Shown: positions 8,100 through 15,993 of the stretch, in pieces
Numbering within the stretch: position 1 is the stretch's first letter
Layout of the letters: every line of letters begins with the position of its first letter
Made by a program: the position numbers and the translations under genes
Assembly: GCA_944391805.1 (NCBI GenBank)
Contig: CALXUY010000047.1
Span: 1-50,980 of the forward strand
Direction: 5' to 3'
DNA: 50,980 nt
From: an uncultured Clostridia bacterium
GTDB lineage: Bacteria; Bacillota; Clostridia; Oscillospirales; CAG-272
Notes under the pieces: model-generated
What the model saw: the letters and a program-made list of their open reading frames with translations, nothing else
The model's database searches: none
Told to the model about the DNA's origin: nothing

Positions 8100-8954
8100 A
8101 TGCTGATTCAAAGAAACACAAAACACATGTCACTGCGCGGGCGTCGCCCGTCGCGGATGCTCCGCGCCGGATTGCTCCTGTTGATCTCCATGCTCGCCCT
8201 GCAGGGCTGTATTCAGCCAAGCTCCGGCGGAGAGAGCACCGATACCGCCGGGGAAACCGACAAAACCTTTCTGTATGAAACCATGAATTATACATACAAG
8301 ACAGACGAAACCGGCTTTCTGCAATACATTGTGACCGGAATGGATGCACAATATCTCGTACTGGCCAATAAAACCAGCCCGTTGGGGGCAGATTATATTC
8401 CGGATACTGTCCGTCTCACCTGTGCCACAAATCCCTACAACCAGAGGGATGAAACCCTCAATTCCCGTGCGGCAAACGCGCTGTACGCCATGCTGTCCGA
8501 AATGGCGGCCGACGGTATCACCGACATCTTCGTCACCAGCAGCTATCGCTCCTACGACCGGCAGCAGAGCCTGTTTTACGGATATATCGATGAGGAGATG
8601 AGCAAAAACCCGGCGCTCACAAGGGAGCAGGCCGAGCAGATTGTGCTGACCTATTCTGCCTATCCCGGTACCAGTGAGCACCAAACCGGATTGTGCGTGG
8701 ACTTTGGCACAAATGCCGAGTACAACGAGGTCGGAGAGGTGCTGACCGAGTATTTTGAAGAAACCGCCGCCTTCCGCTGGCTCATCGAAAACTGCTACCG
8801 CTTCGGCTTCATCCTGCGCTATCCGGAGGACAAGGTCAGCGTAACCGGGTATACCTATGAGCCTTGGCACTACCGGTTTGTGGGCAGGGAGGCAGCCACC
8901 GAGATCATGCTGCGCGGGCTTTGCATGGAGGAATTCCTGAACGAGCTGAACTGA
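8100..8954 (+). CDS. D-Ala-D-Ala carboxypeptidase, M15/VanY-like lipoprotein (first of tandem pair)
   Basis: Predicted extracellular peptidoglycan peptidase, removing the terminal D-Ala of stem peptides (VanY/DacB-type, M15B). An Arg-rich N-terminus precedes a hydrophobic segment and lipobox LQGC. Catalytic signatures: VTSSYRSYDRQ, the zinc motif SEHQTGLCVDFG (SxHxxGxxxD) and YEPWHYRFVG with catalytic Glu and the third zinc His. 284 aa, normal. It begins 26 nt after mnmM and is followed 43 nt later by a clear paralogue. No vanR/S or ligase genes accompany it, so a housekeeping cell-wall role is more likely than glycopeptide resistance. Confidence 0.87.
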   Translation: MLIQRNTKHMSLRGRRPSRMLRAGLLLLISMLALQGCIQPSSGGESTDTAGETDKTFLYETMNYTYKTDETGFLQYIVTGMDAQYLVLANKTSPLGADYIPDTVRLTCATNPYNQRDETLNSRAANALYAMLSEMAADGITDIFVTSSYRSYDRQQSLFYGYIDEEMSKNPALTREQAEQIVLTYSAYPGTSEHQTGLCVDFGTNAEYNEVGEVLTEYFEETAAFRWLIENCYRFGFILRYPEDKVSVTGYTYEPWHYRFVGREAATEIMLRGLCMEEFLNELN

Positions 8955-8997
8955 AATTCTCTCCCGCTACATACCAAAATGTATCGGGAGGAATTTT

Positions 8998-9897
8998 ATG
9001 AAATCTGTACTGTCCGGAATGCTTGTTCTTTGTCTGCTGTTCACCGCCGGCTGCCAAAGCCGGGAGCAGGTGGTCTCATCGGATACTGTCACAACCGAAC
9101 GCCGGTCGCCGGAAACCGACGGGAGCGCTGCGGCAAGCGGAAGCGGCTATCTGTATCAGGACATGGAATATTCCTATCATACCGACGTCAGCCAGGTGCT
9201 GGAATATCTTGTAACCGATATGGCGCCCGAATATCTGCTGCTGGCCAACAAGGAGCATCCGCTCGGAGAAGCGTATCGCCCCGACCGGACCGTGACGCTG
9301 ACCTGCCGGACCTATCTCGATAAGGAGATTGCGCTGGAAAGCCGCACCGCAAGCGCACTTTACGCCATGCTGGCCGAAATGGCAGCCGACGGCGTGACCG
9401 ATATTATGGTTGCCAGCGGTTACCGGGATTACCGGTATCAGGTCAGCCTGTTCAATCAGTATCTGAACAATGAGCGCGCCTCAATCAGCGCGGACGCCTA
9501 TGCATATTTCGGGCAGGAGTATATTCAGGCCGCCTATCTGAGCCAAGGCAAGACCGGACTTTCCCGTCAGGACGCCGAGCTGGTAGTGCGCTCCTATGCG
9601 GCTTATCCGGGCACCAGCGAGCATCAGACCGGGTTGTGCGTGGATCTGCTGACCTCCAACACGCGGCTCAGCCGCTCGTTTGAGGATACCGCCGCGTTCC
9701 GCTGGCTGTCACAGAACTGCCATCGCTTCGGCTTCATTCTGCGCTATCCAGAGGGAAAGACCGAGCAGACCGGCTACTCCTACGAGCCTTGGCATTACCG
9801 GTTTGTGGGCAGGGAAGCAGCGACCGAAATCATGCTGCGCGGCCTGTCACTCGAGGAATTTCTGGCGGCAGAGGCCGCGGCACAGCAGGCAGAATGA
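8998..9897 (+). CDS. D-Ala-D-Ala carboxypeptidase, M15/VanY-like lipoprotein (second of tandem pair)
   Basis: Paralogue of the preceding gene: the same order of motifs (lipobox TAGC, a YQDMEYSYHTDVSQVLEYL segment matching the upstream protein's YETMNYTYKTDETGFLQYI, VASGYRDYRYQ, SEHQTGLCVDLL, YEPWHYRFVGREAATEIML). It carries an insertion of about 20 residues between the first Arg motif and the zinc motif (around SADAYAYFGQEYIQ). GGGAGGA lies just before ATG 8998. All catalytic residues are present, so both copies should be active. The pair probably arose by tandem duplication. A hairpin follows the stop. Confidence 0.87.
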   Translation: MKSVLSGMLVLCLLFTAGCQSREQVVSSDTVTTERRSPETDGSAAASGSGYLYQDMEYSYHTDVSQVLEYLVTDMAPEYLLLANKEHPLGEAYRPDRTVTLTCRTYLDKEIALESRTASALYAMLAEMAADGVTDIMVASGYRDYRYQVSLFNQYLNNERASISADAYAYFGQEYIQAAYLSQGKTGLSRQDAELVVRSYAAYPGTSEHQTGLCVDLLTSNTRLSRSFEDTAAFRWLSQNCHRFGFILRYPEGKTEQTGYSYEPWHYRFVGREAATEIMLRGLSLEEFLAAEAAAQQAE

Positions 9898-9916
9898 CCG
9901 ACCGCAAATCCAAACA

Positions 9917-9945
9917 GCGCCCCGCGGAACATTTCCGCGGGGCGC
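9917..9945 (+). terminator. Hairpin at the end of the VanY operon
   Basis: A 13-bp perfect stem (GCGCCCCGCGGAA / TTCCGCGGGGCGC) with a 3-nt loop lies 20 nt after the stop codon. There is no T-run; instead CAGACTGTAGAACAAAGCA follows (from 9946), a solo end of the inverted-end element family. Confidence 0.6.
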
Positions 9946-10007
9946 ACAGACTGTAGAACAAAGCAACAGCTTTTGGTAAGAAATTGCAAGGAATTTTGCC
10001 ATAGCTC

Positions 10008-10036
10008 TTGACTTTTGGCCGGAAATCGGCTATAAT
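10008..10036 (+). promoter_or_regulatory. tRNA-Met promoter
   Basis: TTGACT (10008-10013) and TATAAT (10031-10036) are 17 nt apart, 17 nt before the tRNA 5' end. Confidence 0.85.
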
Positions 10037-10053
10037 AAAGACGTTGTCTGAAC

Positions 10054-10130
10054 GGACCATTAGCTCAGTTGGTCAGAGCCACCGGCTCATAACCGGAAGG
10101 TCCAAGGTTCGAACCCTTGATGGTCCACCA
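10054..10130 (+). tRNA. tRNA-Met (anticodon CAU)
   Basis: A complete cloverleaf: acceptor GGACCAT/ATGGTCC, D-arm TAGCTCAGTTGGTCAGAGC, anticodon stem ACCGG/CCGGA-type flanking loop CTCATAA (anticodon CAU), T-arm with GGTTCGAACC, discriminator A and encoded CCA (10128-10130). CAU also serves tRNA-Ile2 (lysidine-modified) and initiator tRNA. The first acceptor pair G-C excludes a typical initiator, and elongator Met is the default. Confidence 0.92.
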
Positions 10131-10230
10131 GCGGCAAGCTGCCGCCCCCAATGATCAGGGAAGTGCGGCAAAGTGCCAAGCTCAATACCAAGGCGGTGTG
10201 GTTTGAATTTAGCTCCGAACGCTCCGCCCA

Positions 10231-10262
10231 AAATTCCCGGTCGCTGTGCGACCGGGAATTTT
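10231..10262 (+). terminator. Terminator downstream of tRNA-Met
   Basis: 14-bp stem AAATTCCCGGTCGC / GCGACCGGGAATTT with a TGT loop; T residues follow from the right arm. Confidence 0.75.
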
Positions 10263-10306
10263 GATTGGCGTTACAGATTGGGAAAGGCAATGCCAATCCA
10301 TACAAA

Positions 10307-10348
10307 AGCAGCATATCCTGTTCAATGGATCAGGACATGCTGCTTTTT
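10307..10348 (+). terminator. Second hairpin terminator before the BspA-like gene
   Basis: AGCAGCAT...ATGCTGCT with inner ATCCTG/CAGGAC pairing (one mismatch), followed by TTTTT. The region 10131-10538 contains these two hairpins and no convincing gene. Confidence 0.65.
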
Positions 10349-10538
10349 GATGCTGCGGATTCGCGTTTCTGTTCTGCCTGCCGGGCAGCATCGGTTTCGC
10401 TTCGGATAGGCTGTTTTCTGGGATAAAATGGAAATAATTTTTCGGGTGTCAGCATTCCCTTGCTTTCGACCAAGGATTTGTGATAGGATATAGACGGACG
10501 GGAGAATACCCGTTACATCAGAAAGGGGATGCGGAAAT

Positions 10539-11198
10539 ATGAAAATCAAAGGAATTCTGATCGCGATGTCTCTGTGCCTGCTGTTTGGCGGCTGTGTACC
10601 GGACGATGGCGGCGGAGCAGGGCAGGACACCACGGGCGGGAGCGGGAACCAATCCACACCGACCGAGGCCTACGAGGCCTTGATTGCACAGCTTCAGCAG
10701 GAGCTGCTTGCCCTGCAGGAGGAGCATCTGCAAGAGAGCGAGGAATACCAGGCGCGGATTGACGAGCTGGAGGCGCTGCTCGCCGGACAGACCGGAGGAT
10801 CGGAGGAGCCAGAACAGCCAAGCCAGCCGGATCCATCGGTTTTTTCTTACATCGAGGTGGATGGCGGAATTGAAATTACCAGCTATCTGGGGCATGATAC
10901 ACAGGTTACGGTTCCCGCTCAAATCGATGGCAAGCCGGTGCTCAGCATCGGAGAGTATGCCTTTCGCAATTCTCCGGCAGAGCAGGTCATTGTTTCGGAT
11001 GGGGTGCAGAGCATCGGATGGTTTGCGTTCTATGGCTCCTACAAGCTGTCCTCTGCCATTCTTCCCGCCTCGGTGACGCAGATCGGATACGGTGCGTTTG
11101 ATCTTTGCAGCAGCAAGCTGCGTATCACCTGCCCGCCAAGCTCCTATGCGGCGCAGTACGCGGTCAGCTATGGGATTGAAGTGATTCCAACAGCCTGA
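10539..11198 (+). CDS. Lipoprotein with coiled coil and BspA-type leucine-rich repeats
   Basis: 219-aa predicted surface lipoprotein. Signal peptide with lipobox FGGC, a Gly/Thr-rich linker, then a Gln/Glu/Leu-rich coiled coil (about residues 45-85: LIAQLQQELLALQEEHLQES), a Pro/Glu linker, and about 100 residues of LRR_5/BspA-type repeats (IGEYAFRNS, SIGWFAFYGSYKLS, QIGYGAFDLCS). BspA repeats mediate adhesion or protein contacts at the cell surface; the partner is unknown. The coiled coil could space or oligomerise the repeat domain. GAAAGGGG lies 11 nt before ATG 10539. Confidence 0.75.
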   Translation: MKIKGILIAMSLCLLFGGCVPDDGGGAGQDTTGGSGNQSTPTEAYEALIAQLQQELLALQEEHLQESEEYQARIDELEALLAGQTGGSEEPEQPSQPDPSVFSYIEVDGGIEITSYLGHDTQVTVPAQIDGKPVLSIGEYAFRNSPAEQVIVSDGVQSIGWFAFYGSYKLSSAILPASVTQIGYGAFDLCSSKLRITCPPSSYAAQYAVSYGIEVIPTA

Positions 11199-11252
11199 AT
11201 CCGAACCGGCGGGCACAGGAAGGCCATCGGCGTTTCTCCGCAGTATTAAAAC

Positions 11253-11286
11253 AGCGCCTGCCGTTCTGTGTGAAACGGCAGGCGCT
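11253..11286. terminator. Bidirectional terminator between convergent genes
   Basis: A 13-bp stem AGCGCCTGCCGTT / AACGGCAGGCGCT with an 8-nt loop lies between the lipoprotein (plus) and the MutS-family gene (minus). AAAACAG precedes it, giving a U-run on the minus transcript. Confidence 0.7.
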
Positions 11287-11318
11287 GATATGATATATGC
11301 GATCATGAGATTACCCGG

Positions 11319-12923
11319 TTATTTTTCCAGTCGCTTCAGGATGCGCTCATAGGTCAGACCATAGCTCTCGGCAATGTCGCGGGCGTAGCTCTTGCCGTCC
11401 GGCTTGGCGCGGATGATGCGGAAGGAGCGCTTGCCCTCGGTCTCCATGCCGGCCACCAGCGTGTCAATGGCGGCGCCGCCCGAGGCGAGCGATTTGCGGT
11501 TCAGCTCCTCAATCTCTGCCGCCAGCTCGTGCAGGTGCGTCGAGAACAGGCAGCGGCAGCCGATGTGCGCAAAGCCGCTGATGACCTCCGCGGCAATGTA
11601 GGAGGCCTCATAGCTGCCGGTGGAGGAGAGCGATTCGTCCAGCAGAACCAGACTGCTTGCGGTTACACAGTCAAAAATTTCACCCAGCCGCGCGCACTCC
11701 TCCCCGAGGCGCCCCTTGTCGATGGTATCCTCGGCGCCGGTGGGGAAGTGTGTGTAAATGCCGTCCACCGGTGAGATGACCGCCTGCTCGGCAGGAATAT
11801 ACATGCCGAGCTGCAGCATCACCTGCGCCAGACCGACGGCACAGGTGATGACCGATTTGCCCCCGCGGTTCGGTCCGGTCAGCACATATACGGTGGCATT
11901 CTCGTCAAACACAATGTCGTTTGGCACAATCTCGTCCTCAATTTTCAGCGCCACGCAGGGGTTGTAGAGCGCGGTGGCTGAGAATGCCCGCTCCTCCATC
12001 GGGCGGATGTCGGGAATCGAGAGTGCGCAGCCCTTGTCCCGCAGCCTTTTCAGCATCTGGGTTCCGCGTACGAGAAATTCAAATTCCGGCATCAGATTGA
12101 GGAGAAATTCGGTATTTTCCAGCACATAGGTCTGTACAATCTTTTTCCAGGAGCGCAGCGAGGACTTATAAACATCGTTGATGGCACTGTTGAACGCGAG
12201 AGAGAGCGCCATTTTCTGATTGTCGGACTGCTTTTTGCCGAAGGGAACCAGATTGGCGATGCAGGTATAGGCGTCATTTTTGAAGTTCAGACGCAGAATT
12301 TTGTCCAGCACATCCCCGGACTTGAAGGACTCCGGATTGATGGAAAGCACTCCGGCCGAGCTGGGGCGGAGCTGCGCGTCGAGATTGACCCCGATAGTGA
12401 CGCTTTTGATCTCCCGCACCCGCTGGGTCAGCTCGCTCAGCTTCTGGTTCAGCTCACGGTAATAGTCGCTCTCTGCCAGCTTGGTTACCAGCTCGGTCAG
12501 GGCCGTGAAGGCCGGGCTGTGAACCTCGCCTTTGACCTTGGTCAGGGCCGTGTGCAGAATATCCACGCTCGAAACATAAAGCTCAATCTCGGTGATGCTG
12601 GAGAGATAGTCGTTCGGGTCGCCGCTGTCGGCCTCCAGCCGGCGCAGCTCCATGATGTCGTTGAGCACCGGAACCAGGCGGTTGAGCATCACGGTCAGTT
12701 CCTCGCAGCGCATCATATCGTCAAAGGTTGCAATGCGGTATTTCATCACGGCAGGGTCGGTTGTGAAGAAGGAGGAGAGGTCGCTGTTCTTCAGCGAGAG
12801 TGCCTCCAGCATTCCCAGCTCCTGCAGGGTGAAAAGGTCGATGTCCGGCACGCTCTCCCCGCTGTCGTGCCGCTTGCGGGAGGTCTCGTCCGGGTAAATC
12901 AGGCTGAATTCGGTAAAATCCAT
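11319..12923 (-). CDS. MutS-family ATPase without mismatch-recognition domain
   Basis: 534-aa ATPase with the MutS core/lever region (residues about 60-320) and a C-terminal domain V ABC-type ATPase. Walker A is LTGPNRGGKSVITCAVGLAQ, the signature/Walker B segment is SSLVLLDESLSSTGSYEA (canonical DEx replaced by DES), followed by STHLHELA. The N-terminal mismatch-binding domain of MutS and the C-terminal Smr nuclease of MutS2 are both absent, so it belongs to the short MutS-related group of unclear function, possibly acting on branched DNA or recombination intermediates. ATG 12923 is chosen for CAGGAG upstream; the open frame continues 54 nt without a better site. Monocistronic. Confidence 0.8.
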   Translation of the reverse strand: MDFTEFSLIYPDETSRKRHDSGESVPDIDLFTLQELGMLEALSLKNSDLSSFFTTDPAVMKYRIATFDDMMRCEELTVMLNRLVPVLNDIMELRRLEADSGDPNDYLSSITEIELYVSSVDILHTALTKVKGEVHSPAFTALTELVTKLAESDYYRELNQKLSELTQRVREIKSVTIGVNLDAQLRPSSAGVLSINPESFKSGDVLDKILRLNFKNDAYTCIANLVPFGKKQSDNQKMALSLAFNSAINDVYKSSLRSWKKIVQTYVLENTEFLLNLMPEFEFLVRGTQMLKRLRDKGCALSIPDIRPMEERAFSATALYNPCVALKIEDEIVPNDIVFDENATVYVLTGPNRGGKSVITCAVGLAQVMLQLGMYIPAEQAVISPVDGIYTHFPTGAEDTIDKGRLGEECARLGEIFDCVTASSLVLLDESLSSTGSYEASYIAAEVISGFAHIGCRCLFSTHLHELAAEIEELNRKSLASGGAAIDTLVAGMETEGKRSFRIIRAKPDGKSYARDIAESYGLTYERILKRLEK

Positions 12924-13212
12924 GGATCGCTGCTCCTGTTTCTGTGAAAATCGTCCTTCGGGACTTGCTGCTCTCATGATAGCACAAAATGTTCCTTCCG
13001 TCTATATTAAAAGGGCAAAAGTTACAAATCCGTTACATTCCGGACCGGGCCGGCATGCAAAACATGGCAGCATAAGGCCGGCAGCGGCCCTGCCGAACAG
13101 ATGCGGATTGCCACATTTGCGGCCTTTTGCCTGCCTTTGGAAATGTTTCTGACATATGTTGGAAACTTGTCGGTAAAATCGCAAAAATTTTGCATTATTT
13201 TTGAGGAAACTA
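12924..13212. other. Intergenic region without a gene
   Basis: Divergent spacer between the MutS-family gene and the hydrogenase operon. A plausible minus-strand promoter (TAGACG 13004-12999, TATCAT 12981-12976, 17 nt apart) would serve the MutS-family gene. A small stem CGGCAG/CTGCCG lies at 13079-13095. I see no coding potential. Confidence 0.5.
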
Positions 13213-13241
13213 TAGATTTTCAGATGAAAATATAGTATAAT
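13213..13241 (+). promoter_or_regulatory. Probable promoter of the hydrogenase operon
   Basis: A perfect TATAAT at 13236-13241 in an AT-rich stretch, with only a weak -35 (TAGATT, 13213-13218). A weak -35 would fit activator dependence. The leader to the first start codon is about 120 nt and can fold (GCTTTG...CAAAGC near 13291-13315). Confidence 0.45.
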
Positions 13242-13367
13242 ATACACGTCGTATGTTGCAGCGGGAGCTTTCTGCCTACATCCGGCTTTGTTGTTGCGTG
13301 CAGCAAAGCGAGGCAGAGCCTGCGCTGCGGGCAGGGATCAAAACAAATCAGGAGGTTTTTTGGACTT

Positions 13368-13862
13368 ATGAAAAAGAAACTGACGATGGTCGAGTTTCGC
13401 GGAACCAAAGAGCAGGAGGAAAAGCTGCTCGCCGTCATCGAAAAGCATGCCGGGGAAAAGGGCGCCATGATGCCGATCCTGCAGGAGGCGCAGGAGATTT
13501 ACGGCTATCTTCCGATCGAGGTGCAGAAGATTGTGGCCGAAAAAACCGGCGTCTCGCTGGAGGAGATTTTCGGAATCGTCTCGTTCTACGCGCAGTTCAA
13601 GCTCAATCCGGACGGTCAGTACGCCATCGCGGTATGTCTTGGAACGGCCTGCTATGTCAAGGGCTCGGGGGAGATCATCGACGCCATCGCGAAAAAGCTC
13701 AATGTTTCGGTGGGCAGTACATCTCCGGACGGCAAGTACTCGGTAGAGGCCACCCGCTGCATCGGCGCGTGCGGCTTGGCGCCGGTTCTCACGGTCAACG
13801 GCGAGGTGTACGGGCGGCTGAAGGTGGAAGACGTGGATTCCATCCTGGCCAAATATATTTGA
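13368..13862 (+). CDS. hndA: NuoE/HndA-type [2Fe-2S] subunit of NAD-linked [FeFe] hydrogenase
   Basis: 164-aa thioredoxin-like [2Fe-2S] protein, the 24-kDa NuoE homologue that joins the NuoF-like subunit in bifurcating hydrogenases (HydC of Thermotoga, HndA of Desulfovibrio). An N-terminal helical bundle (PILQEAQEIYGYLP) precedes the ferredoxin fold with four cluster cysteines in CLGTACYVKG and CIGACGLAP. Perfect AGGAGG site before ATG 13368. It is the first gene of a ten-gene operon whose other catalytic subunits lie about 4 kb downstream, after six accessory genes. Confidence 0.9.
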   Translation: MKKKLTMVEFRGTKEQEEKLLAVIEKHAGEKGAMMPILQEAQEIYGYLPIEVQKIVAEKTGVSLEEIFGIVSFYAQFKLNPDGQYAIAVCLGTACYVKGSGEIIDAIAKKLNVSVGSTSPDGKYSVEATRCIGACGLAPVLTVNGEVYGRLKVEDVDSILAKYI

Positions 13863-13893
13863 ATCTGACCGATCAGCGAGGGGAACGGGCGGT

Positions 13894-14247
13894 ATGAAAA
13901 TCTCTACCATAAAGGAATTACTGGACGCAGAGGTTGTTTGCGGGGAGGATCAGCTCGATCGAGAGGTGTACTCCGCGTGCGGGAGCGACATGATGAGCGA
14001 CGTGCTGGCATACGTCAAGGATCAGGCCGTGCTGCTGACAGGGTTGGTGAACACACAGGTTGTACGGACGGCGGAAATGATGGACATGGTTTGCATTGTG
14101 TTTGTGCGCTCCAAATCGCCGACGGCCGAGATGGTGGCGCTGGCGCGGGAGCACGGAATGGTTCTGCTCAAAACCACCAAACGGATGTATGAGGCCTGCG
14201 GAAAGCTGTACGCCGGCGGACTGGTGGGAAACGGAGTGGCCAGATGA
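13894..14247 (+). CDS. Single-domain DRTGG protein (first copy)
   Basis: 117-aa stand-alone DRTGG-type domain, otherwise found linked to CBS domains or in phosphotransacetylase and PpaC-like proteins. The recognisable core is GSDMMSDVLAYVKDQAVLLTGL followed by TAEMMDMVCIVFVRSKSP and VLLKTTKRMYEACGKLY, an alternating strand/helix pattern. The biochemical role is not known; nucleotide or small-ligand sensing is plausible. It starts 31 nt after hndA, and its stop overlaps the next gene by 4 nt (ATGA), indicating translational coupling to the GHKL ATPase. A second copy lies after the sensory hydrogenase-like gene. Confidence 0.75.
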   Translation: MKISTIKELLDAEVVCGEDQLDREVYSACGSDMMSDVLAYVKDQAVLLTGLVNTQVVRTAEMMDMVCIVFVRSKSPTAEMVALAREHGMVLLKTTKRMYEACGKLYAGGLVGNGVAR

Positions 14248-14666
14248 GCGAAACCGTTCGGCTGTATTTCGACGTGGACGGCGAGGATTTCACTTCCGCG
14301 GGGCAGGCCTCCGTACAGGTGAAAAAAAGCCTTCGCCAGCTGGGGATTCCTCCGGAGATCATCCGCAAGGTCTCCATCGCCATGTACGAGGGGGAGATCA
14401 ATATGGTGATTCACGCCGGGGGCGGCAAGGCCGAGGTACTGATCTGTGAGGACTGCATTGAAATTCACCTCTGGGACAGCGGACCGGGAATTGCAAACAT
14501 TGAACAGGCGATGCAGGAGGGCTTTTCAACCGCGCCGGACGCCATCCGGTCATTGGGCTTTGGGGCCGGAATGGGGCTGCCCAATATGAAGCGCTATACC
14601 GATGAAATGAAAATCGAATCCGAGCCGGGAAAGGGCACCGACATCACCATGCGGGTTTACCTTTGA
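14244..14666 (+). CDS. GHKL ATPase of the anti-sigma factor/serine kinase (SpoIIAB/RsbW) type
   Basis: 140-aa single-domain ATPase. N-box YEGEINMVIHA, G1 box LWDSGPGIAN, G2 box GFGAGMGLPNMKRYTDE and final GKGTDITMRVYL are complete. Such stand-alone domains act as protein serine kinases that bind sigma factors or STAS-domain partners. No sigma factor, STAS protein or PP2C phosphatase gene is next to it; its neighbours are the DRTGG protein (4-nt overlap) and the sensory hydrogenase-like protein. A role in converting a redox signal to protein phosphorylation is inference. Confidence 0.8.
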   Translation: MSETVRLYFDVDGEDFTSAGQASVQVKKSLRQLGIPPEIIRKVSIAMYEGEINMVIHAGGGKAEVLICEDCIEIHLWDSGPGIANIEQAMQEGFSTAPDAIRSLGFGAGMGLPNMKRYTDEMKIESEPGKGTDITMRVYL

Positions 14667-14697
14667 GCGGCTGCCCCGGCGGAGGAGGAACAAGCAA

Positions 14698-15993
14698 ATG
14701 AATACATATGAACATTCGGTTTCGTTGGATATTTCGCACTGCACGGGCTGCACAACCTGCCTCAAGCACTGTCCGACGGAAGCGATCAGGATTCGTAACG
14801 GGCATGCCGAAATCAATCCGAATCGCTGTATTGACTGCGGAGTCTGTATTCGGAACTGTCCCAACAAAGCAAAAAAGGCAACCTACAGCAAGCTCGACCG
14901 TGTGCTCAAGCAATATAAATGGAAGGTGGCGCTTCCGGCTCCCACGCTCTACGGGCAGTTTGAGGGGCTGGAGGATGTGGATTACGTGCTGCAGGGCCTG
15001 CTCGACATCGGCTTTGACGATGTGGTGGAGGTGGCGCAGGCCGCCGAGCTGGTTTCGGCCTATACCCGCATCTATCTCAAAACCGAGGGGATTGTCAAGC
15101 CGGTCATCAGCTCGGCCTGCCCGGTGGTGCTGCGCCTGATCTCGCTGCGCTATCCCACCCTGAAGGAGCACATCATGCAGCTCCTTCCCCCGATGGAGAT
15201 CGCGGCCCAGCTGGCCCGGCAAAAGACCAGACGGGAGCATCCCGAGCTGAAGGAGGAGGACATCTGCATCTGCTTCATCTCCCCCTGTCCGGCAAAGGTC
15301 AGCTATGTGCGCAACGGCTTCGGAGACTACAAAAGTCAGGTGGACGAGGTGGTGTCGATCAGCGATGTGTATTTCAGCCTGCTCAATGTCATGCGCCGCG
15401 AAAAGGCGCCGCTTCCCATCTCACACTCGGGTATGATCGGCATCAGCTGGGCAACCTCGGGCGGGGAATCGTCCGCCATCTTCAATGACAAATATCTCGC
15501 CGCCGACGGGATTGAAAACGTCAACCGGGTGCTGGATCAGCTCGAGAACGGCAACATCTCCTCGCTGGAGTTCATCGAGCTGAACGCCTGCCCGGGCGGG
15601 TGCGTGGGCGGCGCCATGGCGGTGGAAAACCCGTTTGTGGCCAAGGCGCGCCTGCAAACGCTGCGGCGCTATCTGCCGGTCTCCCAGAATTTTCTCGAGG
15701 GGGAAAACCGGGACTATATCCCGGGCGGCTACCTGTTTGAAAAGCTGCCGACCTACCGCCCGATTCAGCGGCTGAGCGACAACTTCGGGGAATCGCTGCG
15801 CATGATGTCGGATATCCAGAAGCTGCGCGCCGAGCTGCCGGGCATCGACTGCGGCGCCTGCGGCGCTCCCAACTGCCGGGCGTTTGCCGAGGATGTGATC
15901 CGGGGCAATGCCGACCGGGAGGGGTGCGTGGTGCAGCAGCAGCGCAAGCTCGAGGAACAGCTCTCGCAGCGGCAGAACGGAGAGGAAATATGA
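14698..15993 (+). CDS. Sensory-type [FeFe] hydrogenase-like protein (HydS/group C-D like, no PAS domain)
   Basis: 431 aa. Domains: two [4Fe-4S] ferredoxin motifs (Cys15/18/21/25 and Cys44/47/50/54), an [FeFe]-hydrogenase large-subunit C-terminal domain (about 70-350), and a C-terminal CxxC-x4-C-x16-C iron-sulfur motif (Cys385, 388, 393, 410) followed by a Gln/Glu-rich tail. H-cluster loops are altered: L1 is SSACPV (138-143) instead of TSCCP, so the usual proton-shuttle cysteine position is Ala140; L2 is ISPCPAK with Cys197; L3 is NACPGGCVGG with Cys298 and Cys302. The cubane and bridging cysteines are thus kept. The small-subunit tail and NAD-linked domains are missing, and there is no PAS or kinase domain. 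This fits the putative sensory hydrogenases; output probably goes through the coupled neighbours. Confidence 0.8.
   Translation: MNTYEHSVSLDISHCTGCTTCLKHCPTEAIRIRNGHAEINPNRCIDCGVCIRNCPNKAKKATYSKLDRVLKQYKWKVALPAPTLYGQFEGLEDVDYVLQGLLDIGFDDVVEVAQAAELVSAYTRIYLKTEGIVKPVISSACPVVLRLISLRYPTLKEHIMQLLPPMEIAAQLARQKTRREHPELKEEDICICFISPCPAKVSYVRNGFGDYKSQVDEVVSISDVYFSLLNVMRREKAPLPISHSGMIGISWATSGGESSAIFNDKYLAADGIENVNRVLDQLENGNISSLEFIELNACPGGCVGGAMAVENPFVAKARLQTLRRYLPVSQNFLEGENRDYIPGGYLFEKLPTYRPIQRLSDNFGESLRMMSDIQKLRAELPGIDCGACGAPNCRAFAEDVIRGNADREGCVVQQQRKLEEQLSQRQNGEEI

Noticed and set aside
8100..9897. Glycopeptide resistance cluster because of two VanY-like genes
   Set aside because: No VanH/A/X-type ligase, dehydrogenase or dipeptidase and no VanRS pair is present.
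10087..10314. 75-aa minus-strand reading frame overlapping tRNA-Met
   Set aside because: Its C-terminus is the antisense translation of the tRNA (the familiar GFEPWTFRL artefact), and there is no ribosome site.
13245..13367. Known riboswitch in the hydrogenase operon leader
   Set aside because: The leader can form a few small stems but I recognise no riboswitch consensus.
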